Positions 23,176 to 31,777 of a DNA stretch of 64,000 bases are shown one piece after another. A model generated the notes under the pieces. The model was not told where the DNA came from. It searched no databases and saw only the letters and a program-made list of their open reading frames with translations. The stretch covers positions 124,001 through 188,000 of the forward strand of contig NZ_JAGEOK010000010.1 in NCBI RefSeq assembly GCF_017573545.1, read 5' to 3'. The stretch is from Actinomadura nitritigenes (GTDB lineage Bacteria; Actinomycetota; Actinomycetes; Streptosporangiales; Streptosporangiaceae). Position 1 is the stretch's first letter. Every line of letters starts with the position of its first letter. Both the position numbers and the translations under genes were made by a program.

Positions 23176-24918
23176 ATGCCTGACTTCTTCGAACCCGCCG
23201 CCGGGGCCGATCGCCGGGACGTCCAGCGCTGCGACAGGACCCCGACTCATGGCAGGCACCGCCAGACCGGCATGCACGTCGTCCATCTGGCCATCTCCGT
23301 GCTTCCCGCGGCCGCCGTCGGGCTCCTCGGGACCGTCGCCGTGGCCGCGCTGTACGACGGCGGCGCGCTGCCGCGGTCGACGCGCACCGTCCTGGCCGTC
23401 GCCGCGCTCGGGACCGTGACCGCCCTGCTCGCCGCCGCGTGGGCGGCGGGCGCGGCCACCCGGCGGGTGGAACGGCACCGGGTCCAGGGCGCCGGCCGCG
23501 ACCTGGACGCCGTGCGCCGCCGGCTGGGCGAGCTCGCCGTCCTGGCCGTCCGCGGCCGGCGCGAGCTGCGGGAGATGGCCGACCGGCTGGGCGCGGGCGA
23601 ACCGGTCGGCCGCTGGAACGAGGACCCGCCGCCCGCCGACCCGGCCGACCCCGCCGCGCAGCTCGCCTGCGAGCTGCGCCGGGCGCAGGGCGAGGCGTGG
23701 AACGCGGTGCTCGACGCCGCGAGCCGCAGGGCGGCGAGGGGCGACCGGCGCGTCGACGTGTTCGTGAGCCTCGCCCGCCGGATGCAGTCGCTGTCGCACC
23801 GCGCCATCCAGGGCCTCGACGGGCTGGAGAACCAGGTCGAGGACCCCGACCTGCTCAAGGGGCTGTTCAAGGTCGACCACCTCGCCACCCGCACCCGCCG
23901 CCAGGCCGAGAGCCTCGCGGTGATCGGCGGGGCCGCGTCCCGCCGCCAGTGGACCCGGCCGGTGACCGTGTACGAGATGCTCCGCTCGGCCATCGCCGAG
24001 GTGGAGCACTACAAGCGGGTCAAGGTGGTGCCGCCCGTCGAGGGCAGTGTGCACGGCGGCGCGGTCGCCGACATCGTCCACCTGCTCGCCGAGCTCATCG
24101 AGAACGCCACGAAGTACTCGCCGCCGCACACCCAGGTGCTGGTCCGCGTCGAGGGCGTCGCCGCCGGCCTCGCCGTCGAGGTCGAGGACCGCGGCCTCGG
24201 CATCCCCGGCGAGGACCGGCGGCGGCTGAACGACCTGCTCGCCGACCAGGAGCGGGGCCACACCGAGGAGCTGCTGGGCGAGGGGCGCATCGGGCTGCAC
24301 GTCGTCTCCGCGCTGGCGCGCCGGCACAAGGTCCGCGTCCAGCTCCAGACCAACGTCTACGGCGGGACGCAGGCCGTGGTCGTGGTCCCGACGGAGCTGA
24401 CGGGCGGGCCGGAGGAGGCCGAGGCCCCGGCGCGGGCCGGGCACGCCGCTCCCGTGCCGGCCCCGGACGGGCCTCCGCCCGGCCCGCGGCACGCCGCACC
24501 CCCGCGGACGGACCCCGCGCCCGGGGGCCCCGCCCACGACGACGCCGCGCCCGGCGGCCCCGCACACCATGACCCCGCCGCGCACGACGGCCAGGGCGTC
24601 CCGGTGTTCGCGCAAGGTGCCTCCGTGCCCGCAGCCCCCCACCGGCCCGCGGCGCCCACATGGGACACCGGCCCGCAGCCGCCGGTGGCGGGCCCGGCCG
24701 CCGGGCCCGCCGTCCCCCCGCCGGACGGCGAGCGGCCGGAACTGCCGCGCCGCCAGGCGCAGAGGCATCTGTCGCCCGAACTGGCGACCGTCCCCGTCCA
24801 TCGGGAGCCAGACCATGAGGCCGAGCACAATCCGGGATTGATGGCGGCATTCCAGAAGGGCATGCGCAGCGCGCTGGACAATGACGCCGCCGCGGACGGG
24901 CCGGACACCGGGAAATGA
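23176..24918 (+). CDS. Conservon sensor kinase-like ATPase (CvnA type)
   Basis: A 580-residue protein with two hydrophobic helices at about 34-58 and 70-88, then a coiled-coil dimerisation part (SLARRMQSLSHRAIQGLDGL, LFKVDHLATRTRRQAES), an ATP-binding HATPase_c domain with N box ELIENATKYSPP and G box EDRGLGI, and a long Pro/Ala/Gly-rich disordered tail ending in the conserved short region ELPRRQAQ...NPGLMAAFQKGM. These are the hallmarks of CvnA-like kinases. The extracellular nitrate-sensing-type region of larger CvnA proteins is missing, so this is a short-sensor form. ATG at 23176 follows GAGGA. It is first in a three-gene operon with Roadblock and DUF742 genes. Confidence 0.85.
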   Translation: MPDFFEPAAGADRRDVQRCDRTPTHGRHRQTGMHVVHLAISVLPAAAVGLLGTVAVAALYDGGALPRSTRTVLAVAALGTVTALLAAAWAAGAATRRVERHRVQGAGRDLDAVRRRLGELAVLAVRGRRELREMADRLGAGEPVGRWNEDPPPADPADPAAQLACELRRAQGEAWNAVLDAASRRAARGDRRVDVFVSLARRMQSLSHRAIQGLDGLENQVEDPDLLKGLFKVDHLATRTRRQAESLAVIGGAASRRQWTRPVTVYEMLRSAIAEVEHYKRVKVVPPVEGSVHGGAVADIVHLLAELIENATKYSPPHTQVLVRVEGVAAGLAVEVEDRGLGIPGEDRRRLNDLLADQERGHTEELLGEGRIGLHVVSALARRHKVRVQLQTNVYGGTQAVVVVPTELTGGPEEAEAPARAGHAAPVPAPDGPPPGPRHAAPPRTDPAPGGPAHDDAAPGGPAHHDPAAHDGQGVPVFAQGASVPAAPHRPAAPTWDTGPQPPVAGPAAGPAVPPPDGERPELPRRQAQRHLSPELATVPVHREPDHEAEHNPGLMAAFQKGMRSALDNDAAADGPDTGK

Positions 24919-24949
24919 CGGGCCACCAGGAAATGACGAGGAGGTCCCC

Positions 24950-25384
24950 TTGAATACCGTGTCCTCGAACGAGCCGCAGGATCTCGCCTGGCTGTTGCAG
25001 GGGCTGGGCGACGAGGTCCCGGCCATCCGCGGCAGCGTGCTGCTGTCCGCCGACGGCATGCTGAAAGCGGCCCACGGATTCGACCGCACCAGCGCGGAGC
25101 AGATGGCGGCGCTCGCCTCCAGCCTGTTCTCCATCACGCGGAGCGCCGGCACCAGGTTCGACGGGAGCAACGAGGTCCGGCAGGTCATCGCCGAACTCCG
25201 GTCGAGCCAGCTGTTCCTCTCCTGGGCCGGCTTCAACTCCGTCCTCGCGGTGATGGCGAGCGCGGACGCCGACCCGTCCGTGGTCGGCTTCGAGATGGCC
25301 CGGCTGATCCGCGCGGTGCGGCCCTTCCTGGACACCGCGGCGCGTCCGGCGGCCGCGGCGGACGAGCGAGCCTCCTCGCCATGA
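24950..25384 (+). CDS. Roadblock/LC7 protein (CvnB type)
   Basis: A 144-residue Roadblock-domain protein. DLAWLLQGLGDEVPAIRGSV then LLSADGMLKAAHGFDRTSAE and the later VRQVIAELRSSQLFLSWAGF are the usual MglB/CvnB pattern. These proteins regulate small GTPases or bridge them to the kinase. The start is a TTG at 24950 with GAGGAGG five bases upstream; GTG at 24959 is the alternative. The stop overlaps the DUF742 start by ATGA. Confidence 0.88.
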   Translation: MNTVSSNEPQDLAWLLQGLGDEVPAIRGSVLLSADGMLKAAHGFDRTSAEQMAALASSLFSITRSAGTRFDGSNEVRQVIAELRSSQLFLSWAGFNSVLAVMASADADPSVVGFEMARLIRAVRPFLDTAARPAAAADERASSP

Positions 25385-25746
25385 CGGCCGGCGGCGAGGA
25401 GATCTGGGTCGACGCCGCCGCCGGGCCGCTCGTGCGCCTGTACACGGTGACCGGCGGCCGCACCCGCCCGGCCGTCCGGCTCGACCTGCTGTCGCTGGTG
25501 GTGGCGACCGGCCGGCGCCCCCCGGAGCCGGCCCCGGAGCACGCCGAGGCGCTCGCCTGCTGCCGCGCCCCGACATCGGTCGCCGAGGTCGCGGCGCGCC
25601 TGCGGCTCCCCGTGACCATCACCAAGGTCCTCCTCTCCGACCTGCTGGAATGCCGGGCGATGACCACGCGGGCGCGGCGCACCGCGGCCGACCCCACCGA
25701 CCGGGCCCTCCTGGAGCAACTGCTCGATGGCCTTCAACGAGCCTGA
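25381..25746 (+). CDS. DUF742 protein (CvnC type)
   Basis: A 121-residue DUF742 protein with the expected RLYTVTGGRTRPAVRLDLLS, a middle AEALACCRAPTSVAEVAARL and the winged-helix-like PVTITKVLLSDLLE. In complete conservons a GTPase (CvnD) follows, usually overlapping this gene. Here an ATG (25727, followed by AFNEP) starts at the right place but its frame contains no P-loop, and the DHFR-like gene begins on the other strand 135 bp later. So the fourth gene is missing or lost. Confidence 0.88.
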   Translation: MTAGGEEIWVDAAAGPLVRLYTVTGGRTRPAVRLDLLSLVVATGRRPPEPAPEHAEALACCRAPTSVAEVAARLRLPVTITKVLLSDLLECRAMTTRARRTAADPTDRALLEQLLDGLQRA

Positions 25747-25881
25747 CGCGTCCCGTCGCCGTGCGGCGCAAGGCGCGGGCCGCGGACCTGATGCAGGTGA
25801 TCCGACGGCGCGTGGAACGGCCCGCCTGACCCCGGGCGCTGATGCCGAACGCCGTTTCACGTGGTGGCCGCTAGGGCGCCG

Positions 25882-26442
25882 TCACCGCTCCGGCCCCCTC
25901 CCGTAGCGCGAGAGGACGGCGGCGCCGATCCGCTCGGCCGACAGGCATTCCAGGTGCACGGGCGGCCCGCCGGCCGGGAACAGGCGCTCGCCGGTGCCGA
26001 GGACGGTCGGGAAGGTCAGCAGCCGGTACTCGTCGACCAGGTCCTCGGCCATCAGCGCGCGCACGACGCTCAGGCTGCCGGTGACGACCACGTCGCGGCG
26101 CTCGCCGCGGACGGCCTCGGCGAGGCCGCCCTGGAGGATCCGCGAGTTCTCCCACGCGGAGGCGTCGGCGAGCGTGCGGGAGGCCACCAGCTTCGGGACC
26201 GCGTTCATCCGCGCGGCGAACGGGTCGTCGCGGCCCGGCCACAGCCGCGAGAACAGCTCCCAGGTCCGTCGCCCCAGGAGCATGACCCCGTCGTCGAGGA
26301 CGGAGCCGAGCCGGAACTTGTCCCCGGCGACCGCCTCGCGGCCGTGCCGGAACGCCCAGCCGCCGTCCGGCGTGCCGCCGGAACCGTCCGGGTCGGACAC
26401 GATGCCGTCGAGGGTGACGAACTCGATGACGATGACGCTCAC
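25882..26442 (-). CDS. Dihydrofolate reductase-like (RibD C-terminal) protein
   Basis: A 186-residue protein of the YyaP/YwjB group in the DHFR superfamily: VIEFVTLDGIVSDPDGSGG, DDGVMLLGRRTWELFSRLWP, PKLVASRTL, DVVVTGSLSVVRALMAEDL and YRLLTFPTVLGTGERLFP follow the RibD_C order. Such proteins bind NADPH, but their substrates are mostly unknown; they are not assumed to be true DHFRs. GTG at 26442 with GAGAGGA in front is the chosen start, since the strand VSVIVIEF begins there. Confidence 0.82.
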   Translation of the reverse strand: MSVIVIEFVTLDGIVSDPDGSGGTPDGGWAFRHGREAVAGDKFRLGSVLDDGVMLLGRRTWELFSRLWPGRDDPFAARMNAVPKLVASRTLADASAWENSRILQGGLAEAVRGERRDVVVTGSLSVVRALMAEDLVDEYRLLTFPTVLGTGERLFPAGGPPVHLECLSAERIGAAVLSRYGRGPER

Positions 26443-26502
26443 GATGGTGTTCCTCTCGGTCGGTGCTCGCCGGTATCTACCGGCGGCACCGGCCGGAGTC
26501 AT

Positions 26503-26550
26503 CGCTCGCGCCCCGGATCGCCGCGCGCTCGGCGATCCGGGGCGCGAGCG
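26503..26550. terminator. Very strong 21-bp hairpin after the glycosidase gene
   Basis: Perfect 21-bp arms (26503-26523 with 26530-26550, starting CGCTCGCGCCCCGG) and a 6-nt loop directly after the stop of the minus-strand gene at 26555. It also insulates the divergent region of the DHFR-like gene. Confidence 0.8.
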
Positions 26551-26554
26551 GCGG

Positions 26555-28129
26555 TCAGCCGCGGCCGGGGAGGAGCAGGATCCCGTCGCCGACGCTGCGC
26601 TCGCCCGCGGCGTCGGACGGGCGGTTGACGAGGGCCCCGCCCGCCGTGGCCATGGTCGTGGAGCCGCCGCCGTCGACGTTCATGGCCTGTACCGCGCCGA
26701 GCGACCGCATGACCTTCGCGGCCTCCTCGACGGACAGGCCCTCGCTGTAGCCGGGCGCGCGGCCGTCCGCCGCGACCATGATCAGCCGCCCGTTCCGGTC
26801 CACCCCGACCATCGTGCGCGGGTTACGGCGCAGCACCCAGTTGTAGTAGAACGACTGGTCGTCGCCGGTGTGGACGAGCCCGTCGGCGTAGGCGTCGACC
26901 CAGACCCGGCCGTCCCGCACGAGCTGCGGGCCGGCCCCGAGGATCGAGGTCCGGGAGTCGAGGCGGACGGGGCGGCCGTGGTCGAGCACCCGCTCCGAGA
27001 TCGCGAGCCGCGTGCCGGGCCGGGCGTGGGCGCGCAGCCAGTCCGCGGCCGTCCCGATCGCCTGGACGGTGCGGCCGCCCGCCGGGATCGCGGTGCCCCG
27101 CGACTCGCGGAACTCCGTCACGCGGCCGGACGCGTCGAGGACGGCCTCCGCGCCGGTCCCGGCCGGGCTCGACGCCCCGTACACCGGAGTGAAGGCCACC
27201 AGCTCGTCGGGGTCGGTGCAGGTCACGTCGTGCTGCGGGCGCTCGGTCGGCTGGTCGCCGCCGACGCCGCCGCAGTTGTCCACGAGTCCCGGCAGCCGGT
27301 CGACGCCGTCGAGCTCGCGGGTCGCGCGGTCCTGGGCGCGGACGCGCAGGTCGGTGCCGAGCTGCGCGATCCGCACGCCGCGCCCGCTCTGCGGCAGGAT
27401 CAGCGCGGTGCGGCCGTTGTTCGCCTCGCTGGTCGGCTCGCCGTTCAGCACGTGCAGCCCGGCCGAGCCGCCCTTGCCGGCGGACGTGAAGTAGGTGCCG
27501 TTGACGCCGGCGACGGCGCCGCTCGCGCGCACCAGGTCCGACACCTTGTCCGTGGCGGTGAGCGTGCCGCCGACGGAGGAGACCACGCGGCCCGCGAACC
27601 GGCGGGGATCGACGGTGATCACGTGCAGGCGCCACGGGCCGGTCGCGGCCGTCCCGTCCTCGGCCGTGTAGGACGTGCCGGCCGAGAACCCGGCGGCGGT
27701 GAGGGCCGGGAGGTCCTTCTTCGCGTCGGCCTCCGTCGCGTACCGGCCGACCCGGACGACGTAGCCGACGCGTCCGGCGGGCACGTCGGCGAAGCGCGGG
27801 CCGTCCACGGCCTCGACCCGCGGGTGCAGCCCGGCCGCCTCCAGGCGGCGCGCGGCGTCCTCGGCGGTCGCCTTGGGCGCGATCACGGCGGACGCGTTGC
27901 CCGGCACGGACAGGCGGACGTGCAGCGTCCAGGCGTCGGCGGCCGAGCTCTCGCCGCGGACGATCGAGGTGAGCGCGACCCCCGGCGCGAGCTGCTCCGT
28001 CTCGCGCTGCTCGTGCAGGCCGGAGGGACCGAGGGGGAGGGAGGGCGTGTGCGCGGAGGCCGTGGCCGGGGCGGCGAGCGCGGCCATCGCGGCGGCGGAC
28101 AGCGCCGCGGCGAGAAGGGGACGTCTCAT
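26555..28129 (-). CDS. Secreted phosphodiester glycosidase-family protein with SPOR-like region
   Basis: A 524-residue exported protein. Residues 1-27 are a Sec signal (RRPLLAAALSAAAMAALAAP, cleavage near ASA-HT). A SPOR-like block (about 112-150; VGYVVRVGRYATEADAKKDL) may bind peptidoglycan. The rest is an NAGPA-type domain (PF09992 family): AVAGVNGTYFTSAGKGGSAG, TALILPQSGRGVRIAQ, and at the end MVGVDRNGRLIMVAADGRAP and QAMNVDGGGSTTM, the family's C-terminal signature. Relatives uncover N-acetylglucosamine-1-phosphodiesters in glycans; in actinomycetes a cell-wall or teichoic-type target is plausible but unproven. Start ATG 28129. Confidence 0.85.
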   Translation of the reverse strand: MRRPLLAAALSAAAMAALAAPATASAHTPSLPLGPSGLHEQRETEQLAPGVALTSIVRGESSAADAWTLHVRLSVPGNASAVIAPKATAEDAARRLEAAGLHPRVEAVDGPRFADVPAGRVGYVVRVGRYATEADAKKDLPALTAAGFSAGTSYTAEDGTAATGPWRLHVITVDPRRFAGRVVSSVGGTLTATDKVSDLVRASGAVAGVNGTYFTSAGKGGSAGLHVLNGEPTSEANNGRTALILPQSGRGVRIAQLGTDLRVRAQDRATRELDGVDRLPGLVDNCGGVGGDQPTERPQHDVTCTDPDELVAFTPVYGASSPAGTGAEAVLDASGRVTEFRESRGTAIPAGGRTVQAIGTAADWLRAHARPGTRLAISERVLDHGRPVRLDSRTSILGAGPQLVRDGRVWVDAYADGLVHTGDDQSFYYNWVLRRNPRTMVGVDRNGRLIMVAADGRAPGYSEGLSVEEAAKVMRSLGAVQAMNVDGGGSTTMATAGGALVNRPSDAAGERSVGDGILLLPGRG

Positions 28130-28319
28130 GCGGTCATGATCGTCGCGGCCGGTGACGCGCGAGTGGCCGCCAGATGATCGTTTCCGCGGCGCGAGCCGTC
28201 GTCGGCGCGGATCCGCCCCGGGCGGCGCGCCGGTGGGACCGGGCGTGAGGGCCGCTGGTCCGCGGGTATCCACCACCGGTCAGGCGGCAGGCGCGGTACG
28301 AGGCGAAGGGGGCAGGGGA

Positions 28320-28529
28320 ATGGCCGAGCAGTTCTCCGTCGGGGACCACGTCAGATGGAACTCCGAGGCCGGGTACGTCGAGGGCGTCATCGTCGGGAAG
28401 CACACCGAGGACGTGGAGTACAAGGGGCATGTGCGCCGGTGCAGCCCGGACGATCCCCAGTACGAGATCAAGAGCGACAAGACCGGCCACATCGCCATGC
28501 ACAAGGGCGCCGCGCTGACGAAACCGTAA
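28320..28529 (+). CDS. DUF2945 (HVA1/Tudor-like) small protein
   Basis: A 69-residue basic-acidic protein with FSVGDHVRWNSEAGYVEGVI and DPQYEIKSDKTGHIAMHKG, the complete DUF2945 pattern of about 65 residues. The fold is a small beta barrel; function is unknown. ATG at 28320 follows AGGGG. Its upstream gap (28130-28319) is divergent from the glycosidase gene. Confidence 0.85.
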   Translation: MAEQFSVGDHVRWNSEAGYVEGVIVGKHTEDVEYKGHVRRCSPDDPQYEIKSDKTGHIAMHKGAALTKP

Positions 28530-28615
28530 GGTCCCGCGATTGCCCGGGTACGGCCGTGCCCGGCGTCAGGGCGCCGGCGAGCGGCGTCCGCGGGACGATG
28601 CCGCTACGGGTCTTG

Positions 28616-29662
28616 TCACCGTCCGCCCACCTCCGGTGCCGCCGCGGGAGGGCGGAGCAGCGCCGCGCCCATCGCGACGGCCACCGACAGCCAGGCGGCG
28701 AACCCGGCCCACACCTCGACCCGCGCTATGTCGACCATGAACCCCAGGCCGCGCGCCCGGCCGTAGGCCGCGGTCGCCGCCGCGTACATGCCGAGCGGGA
28801 ACACCATGCTCCACAGCGTGGGCTCGTAGCTCACCGGGGCGCCGCGCACCAGGTGCCGCCACACCGCGAAGAACAGCAGCAGGGGGATCCACCAGGTGCC
28901 GAACGCCCAGAGCAGGAACGCGAGCCCGGACACCACCTGGCCGGTCGAGCCCAGGATCGCCAGGTTCCCGGGAAGCGCCAGGATCTTGGCCGCGGCGAGG
29001 ACGGTGATGGCGGTCGCTCCCATGTAGACCCAGTAGGTCGGGCTCAACGCGTGCGGCGTGACCGGCTCGTCCAGCAGGCGGGCGGTGACCAGGCTTGCCA
29101 GCATCAGGTACAGGACGACCCCGATGCCCCAGAACGCCACCGCCAGCGGTGCGAGGGCATTCGCCCACCCGTGCTTCGAGGCGGCCACCGTGGCCGCCGA
29201 GACGGCGAGCGACTGGGTCCCCACCACCCACATGAACCAGCTCCCGTTGATCCTGGGCAGGACGGGATCCTCCCGGTGGCCCACGATCAGCGCGCCGGGG
29301 ATGCCGTAGGTGAGCACCAGCCAGATCGGGACGCTCACCAGCGCCAGCACGGTGCTCGTCAGGACGTGGTGGTCGAGCGCCAGCCGGGTCCCCACCACGT
29401 TGGGAGCGGCCACCAGCGAGAAGTACCCGAAGCCCTTGCCCGGGTCCCGGGCGTCGGCGAGCAGGCGCCGCGGGTAGGCGACCGCCCGCCAGACGTACGC
29501 CGCCGCCAGCACGACCAGCGCGACCACCGCCACGGCGAGCAGCGCGTCGGACAGCGCGTCCCAGCCGAACGCCTCCAGCCCCGTCGAGACGATCCCGGTC
29601 GCCATCACCAGCGCGGCGTAGCCCGGGTGGAGGTCGGCGACCTGGCGGCGAACGCGGTTCAT
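28616..29662 (-). CDS. TDT-family transporter (tellurite resistance/C4-dicarboxylate type)
   Basis: A 348-residue membrane protein with ten predicted helices. LHPGYAALVMATGIVSTGLE is the TDT helix 1, followed by FGYFSLVAAPNVVGTRLALD, INGSWFMWVVGTQSLAVSAA and SYEPTLWSMVFPLGMYAAAT, in the order known from TehA/Mae1/SLAC1-like transporters. These move organic acids, sulfite or anions. A central GTQSLAV and the phenylalanine gate of SLAC1-like channels cannot be placed with certainty. It ends 31 bp before the next minus-strand gene, possibly its operon partner. Confidence 0.85.
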   Translation of the reverse strand: MNRVRRQVADLHPGYAALVMATGIVSTGLEAFGWDALSDALLAVAVVALVVLAAAYVWRAVAYPRRLLADARDPGKGFGYFSLVAAPNVVGTRLALDHHVLTSTVLALVSVPIWLVLTYGIPGALIVGHREDPVLPRINGSWFMWVVGTQSLAVSAATVAASKHGWANALAPLAVAFWGIGVVLYLMLASLVTARLLDEPVTPHALSPTYWVYMGATAITVLAAAKILALPGNLAILGSTGQVVSGLAFLLWAFGTWWIPLLLFFAVWRHLVRGAPVSYEPTLWSMVFPLGMYAAATAAYGRARGLGFMVDIARVEVWAGFAAWLSVAVAMGAALLRPPAAAPEVGGR

Positions 29663-29693
29663 CCCGGGCGTCCCACCGGTGCCGGTCCGCCCA

Positions 29694-29963
29694 TCAGGTC
29701 TCGAACCGGACGCAGGTGCCGTACGCGATGTACTGGGTCTCGGTGTGGATGCGCATGACGTCGGTCGTGGTGAAGTCGGTGCGGCCCACCACGTTCGGGA
29801 CGGCGAGAAGGCACACCCCCAGGACCGCGTCGGGCCGCAGGTCGGCGCTCGCGCGTTCGAGGTTGGTGAAGGCGGACTCGGGGCTCGACGCCGGCTGGCC
29901 GGCCCTGACCCCCAGCGTGGTGACGCCTTCCTGGTCGTCCGGGACGCGGTCCGTCGTGTACAT
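29694..29963 (-). CDS. Small YbjQ-like (heavy-metal-binding-type) protein
   Basis: An 89-residue protein. EGVTTLGVRAGQPASSPESA, LRPDAVLGVCLLAVPN and the final QYIAYGTCVRFET recall the YbjQ/DUF74 fold (pentameric small proteins ending in a YGTAV-like strand), but the middle glycine-rich part of the family is shortened, so the assignment is tentative. ATG at 29963 or GTG at 29975 can start it. It sits 31 bp upstream of the TDT transporter gene on the same strand and may be its co-transcribed partner. Confidence 0.5.
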   Translation of the reverse strand: MYTTDRVPDDQEGVTTLGVRAGQPASSPESAFTNLERASADLRPDAVLGVCLLAVPNVVGRTDFTTTDVMRIHTETQYIAYGTCVRFET

Positions 29964-30112
29964 CGGTGTGCTCACCGGTGATTGATGCCCACGCCGCGCC
30001 GAAGCCCCTTCAGGGGCCATTCATGGCTCGGGAAACTTCGCATGCCGTCCGCCCTGTGCGGCGCCGCGTGCGGTGGGCCGGGCTGCCGGCCCACCGCACG
30101 CGGCGGAGGGGC

Positions 30113-30481
30113 CTAGCAGTGGTGCACCCGGCCCTTGATGATCCTGATGTAGCGCCCGGCGACCCACTCCGGGGTGCTGATGCCGAGCCGGTACCAGGTG
30201 CGGTCGCCCCTCACGGACTGGCCGCGCGCCCAGCACTTGATGTCGACGATCTGCCCCGGGCGCAGCGAGCCCAGGCGCTCGGAACGGGTGGTCGGCCTGC
30301 TCCGGATGGCGAGCCTGTGGTGGGACGTCACCCGGCCCTTCGGGTAGGCGCTGGCGGTCGTCGCCGTGACCGAGACCCGGTCGGGGCCCGTCCGGCCCGC
30401 GTCCGCCAGCGCGGCCGGCACGGTCGCGACGCCGGTGCCCATGACGCCCGCCATGACGGCTATTGCCGTTTTGTAGTGCAT
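30113..30481 (-). CDS. Secreted SH3-domain protein
   Basis: A 122-residue exported protein with signal peptide (AIAVMAGVMGTGVATVPAAL, cleavage after ALA-D). The mature part carries a bacterial SH3-like domain: HHRLAIRSRPTTRSERLGSL, RPGQIVDIKCWARGQ, TWYRLG and PEWVAGRYIRII. Such domains bind cell wall peptides or act as adhesive modules. GGAGAA precedes the ATG at 30481 at a somewhat long distance. Only two cysteines are present in the mature protein (IKCWA and the last residue), which could form a disulfide. Confidence 0.8.
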   Translation of the reverse strand: MHYKTAIAVMAGVMGTGVATVPAALADAGRTGPDRVSVTATTASAYPKGRVTSHHRLAIRSRPTTRSERLGSLRPGQIVDIKCWARGQSVRGDRTWYRLGISTPEWVAGRYIRIIKGRVHHC

Positions 30482-30726
30482 GTTCAAGGAGGTTCTCCTA
30501 CGCGACTCTGATCGCCGCCGCGACCGCAGGGCCGGCCGCGGGCTCGCGACGATTTTCACCTCCCGCTTTTTAACCGTTTCAATCCGCGCCGACACGCCGC
30601 AGGACGGCCCGCTGCGGCGAACGGACGACTTCGCGCGCCGAACGGCCGGGCGAGGCCGGTCCGGTCGCGCGTAGATCGTTGTTTCCGCAGGTCGGAGCAT
30701 ATCTGGACGTTGTTTCGCGTCCTACG

Positions 30727-30772
30727 GGCTATGTTCGCTAAAAGGGGCAGAGGCGACGTGGCGAACATAGCC
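30727..30772. repeat. Perfect 12-bp inverted repeat with 22-nt loop in a 368-bp intergenic gap
   Basis: GGCTATGTTCGC (30727-30738) is mirrored by GCGAACATAGCC (30761-30772). It lies in the gap 30482-30849 between the divergent SH3 and SRPBCC genes, about 80-120 bp before the latter. The arms may be two operator half-sites or a 5'-UTR hairpin. The gap also has AT-rich patches (TTTTTAACCG near 30569; TTGTTTCCGC near 30679) consistent with promoters in both directions. Confidence 0.6.
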
Positions 30773-30849
30773 GTGCGCACCCCCTTGCAGCCGGTTAAAT
30801 CCGGCATCTGACAATGACCGGCGTCACGACGAGAACTGGAGTGGTGACG

Positions 30850-31743
30850 ATGGCTCGAAGCAAGTCTTCCGACACTGGCACCACCGACAAGCGCGAGTCC
30901 GGCAACGGCGCGACGGACGGGCTTCCCGTCGACAAGCTCAAGGAGGCCGGGCAGGAGTTGCTCCAGGCGCTGATGGTGAAGGCGCTCAAGAGCGCGACCG
31001 GTCCGGTGAAGGACATGGCCGAGCGGCTCGCGGACTCCGGCGGGGGCGGTGCCAAAGCGAAGATGGCGGCCAGCGGCGTCGAGAGCCTGCAGGAAGGGAA
31101 GTCCCCGCTCAAGGCCGGGCTCAAGGCGGGCATGACCGGCGCCAAGGAGACGGCCAAGAACGTCGTCGGAGGCGGAGGCGGCGGCGGCAAGGGCGGCGGC
31201 GAGGACGAGGCCAAGGTCATCAACATCGTCGAGAAGTTCGACGTGGGGCTGCCGCGGCGGGTCGCCTACGACCAGTGGACGCAGTTCGCCGAGTTCCCCA
31301 GCATGACCAGCAAGGTCGAGAAGGTCGAGCAGGAGTCCGACGAGAAGCTCAACTGGCGCGCCAAGATCTTCCTGTCCCATCGCGACTGGGAGTCCACGAT
31401 CGTCGAGCAGGTGCCCGACGAGCGGATCCTCTGGAAGTCGGAGGGGCCGAAGGGCTACGTCGACGGCGCGGTCACCTTCCACGAGCTGTCGCCCGACCTG
31501 ACCCGCATCCTGCTGGTCGCCGAGTACCACCCCGACGGCTTCCTGGAGAAGACCGCGAACCTGTGGCGCGCCCAGGGCCGCCGGCTCCGCCTGGACTTCA
31601 AGCACATCGAGCGCCACATGATGACGCGGACGATGCTCCAGCGGGACGACATCGAGGGCTGGCGGGGCGAGATCCGCGACGGCGAGGTCGTCAAGACGCA
31701 CGAGGAAGCGCTGAAGGAAGAGAAGCAGGCGGACGAGGACTGA
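30850..31743 (+). CDS. SRPBCC (START/polyketide cyclase-like) protein
   Basis: A 297-residue cytoplasmic protein. Residues 1-120 are hydrophilic and helical (LPVDKLKEAGQELLQALMVK) with a GGGGGGGKGGG hinge; residues 125-270 form a SRPBCC fold: NIVEKFDVGLPRRVAYDQWT, FAEFPSMTSKVEKVEQES, ISWRAKIF-like NWRAKIFLSHRDWESTIVEQ and GAVTFHELSPDLTRILLVAE. Such proteins hold lipids or aromatic ligands. GGAG precedes the ATG at 30850. It is followed after 34 bp by the hendecad-repeat gene and probably forms an operon with it. I recall SRPBCC genes inside actinobacterial gas-vesicle clusters, but no gvp gene is present here. Confidence 0.8.
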   Translation: MARSKSSDTGTTDKRESGNGATDGLPVDKLKEAGQELLQALMVKALKSATGPVKDMAERLADSGGGGAKAKMAASGVESLQEGKSPLKAGLKAGMTGAKETAKNVVGGGGGGGKGGGEDEAKVINIVEKFDVGLPRRVAYDQWTQFAEFPSMTSKVEKVEQESDEKLNWRAKIFLSHRDWESTIVEQVPDERILWKSEGPKGYVDGAVTFHELSPDLTRILLVAEYHPDGFLEKTANLWRAQGRRLRLDFKHIERHMMTRTMLQRDDIEGWRGEIRDGEVVKTHEEALKEEKQADED

Positions 31744-31777
31744 CCGCCCAGTTCCCGATCCCCGGCTTGGAGGAGCG

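Noticed and set aside
25727..25860. ATG overlapping the DUF742 gene considered as start of the conservon GTPase
   Set aside because: The frame has no P-loop or other GTPase motif and is closed by the opposite-strand gene; a second frame ending at about 25829 is too short.
30727..30772. Inverted repeat considered as a transposon end or integron attC site
   Set aside because: No transposase or integrase, no target-site duplication, and arms occur only once.
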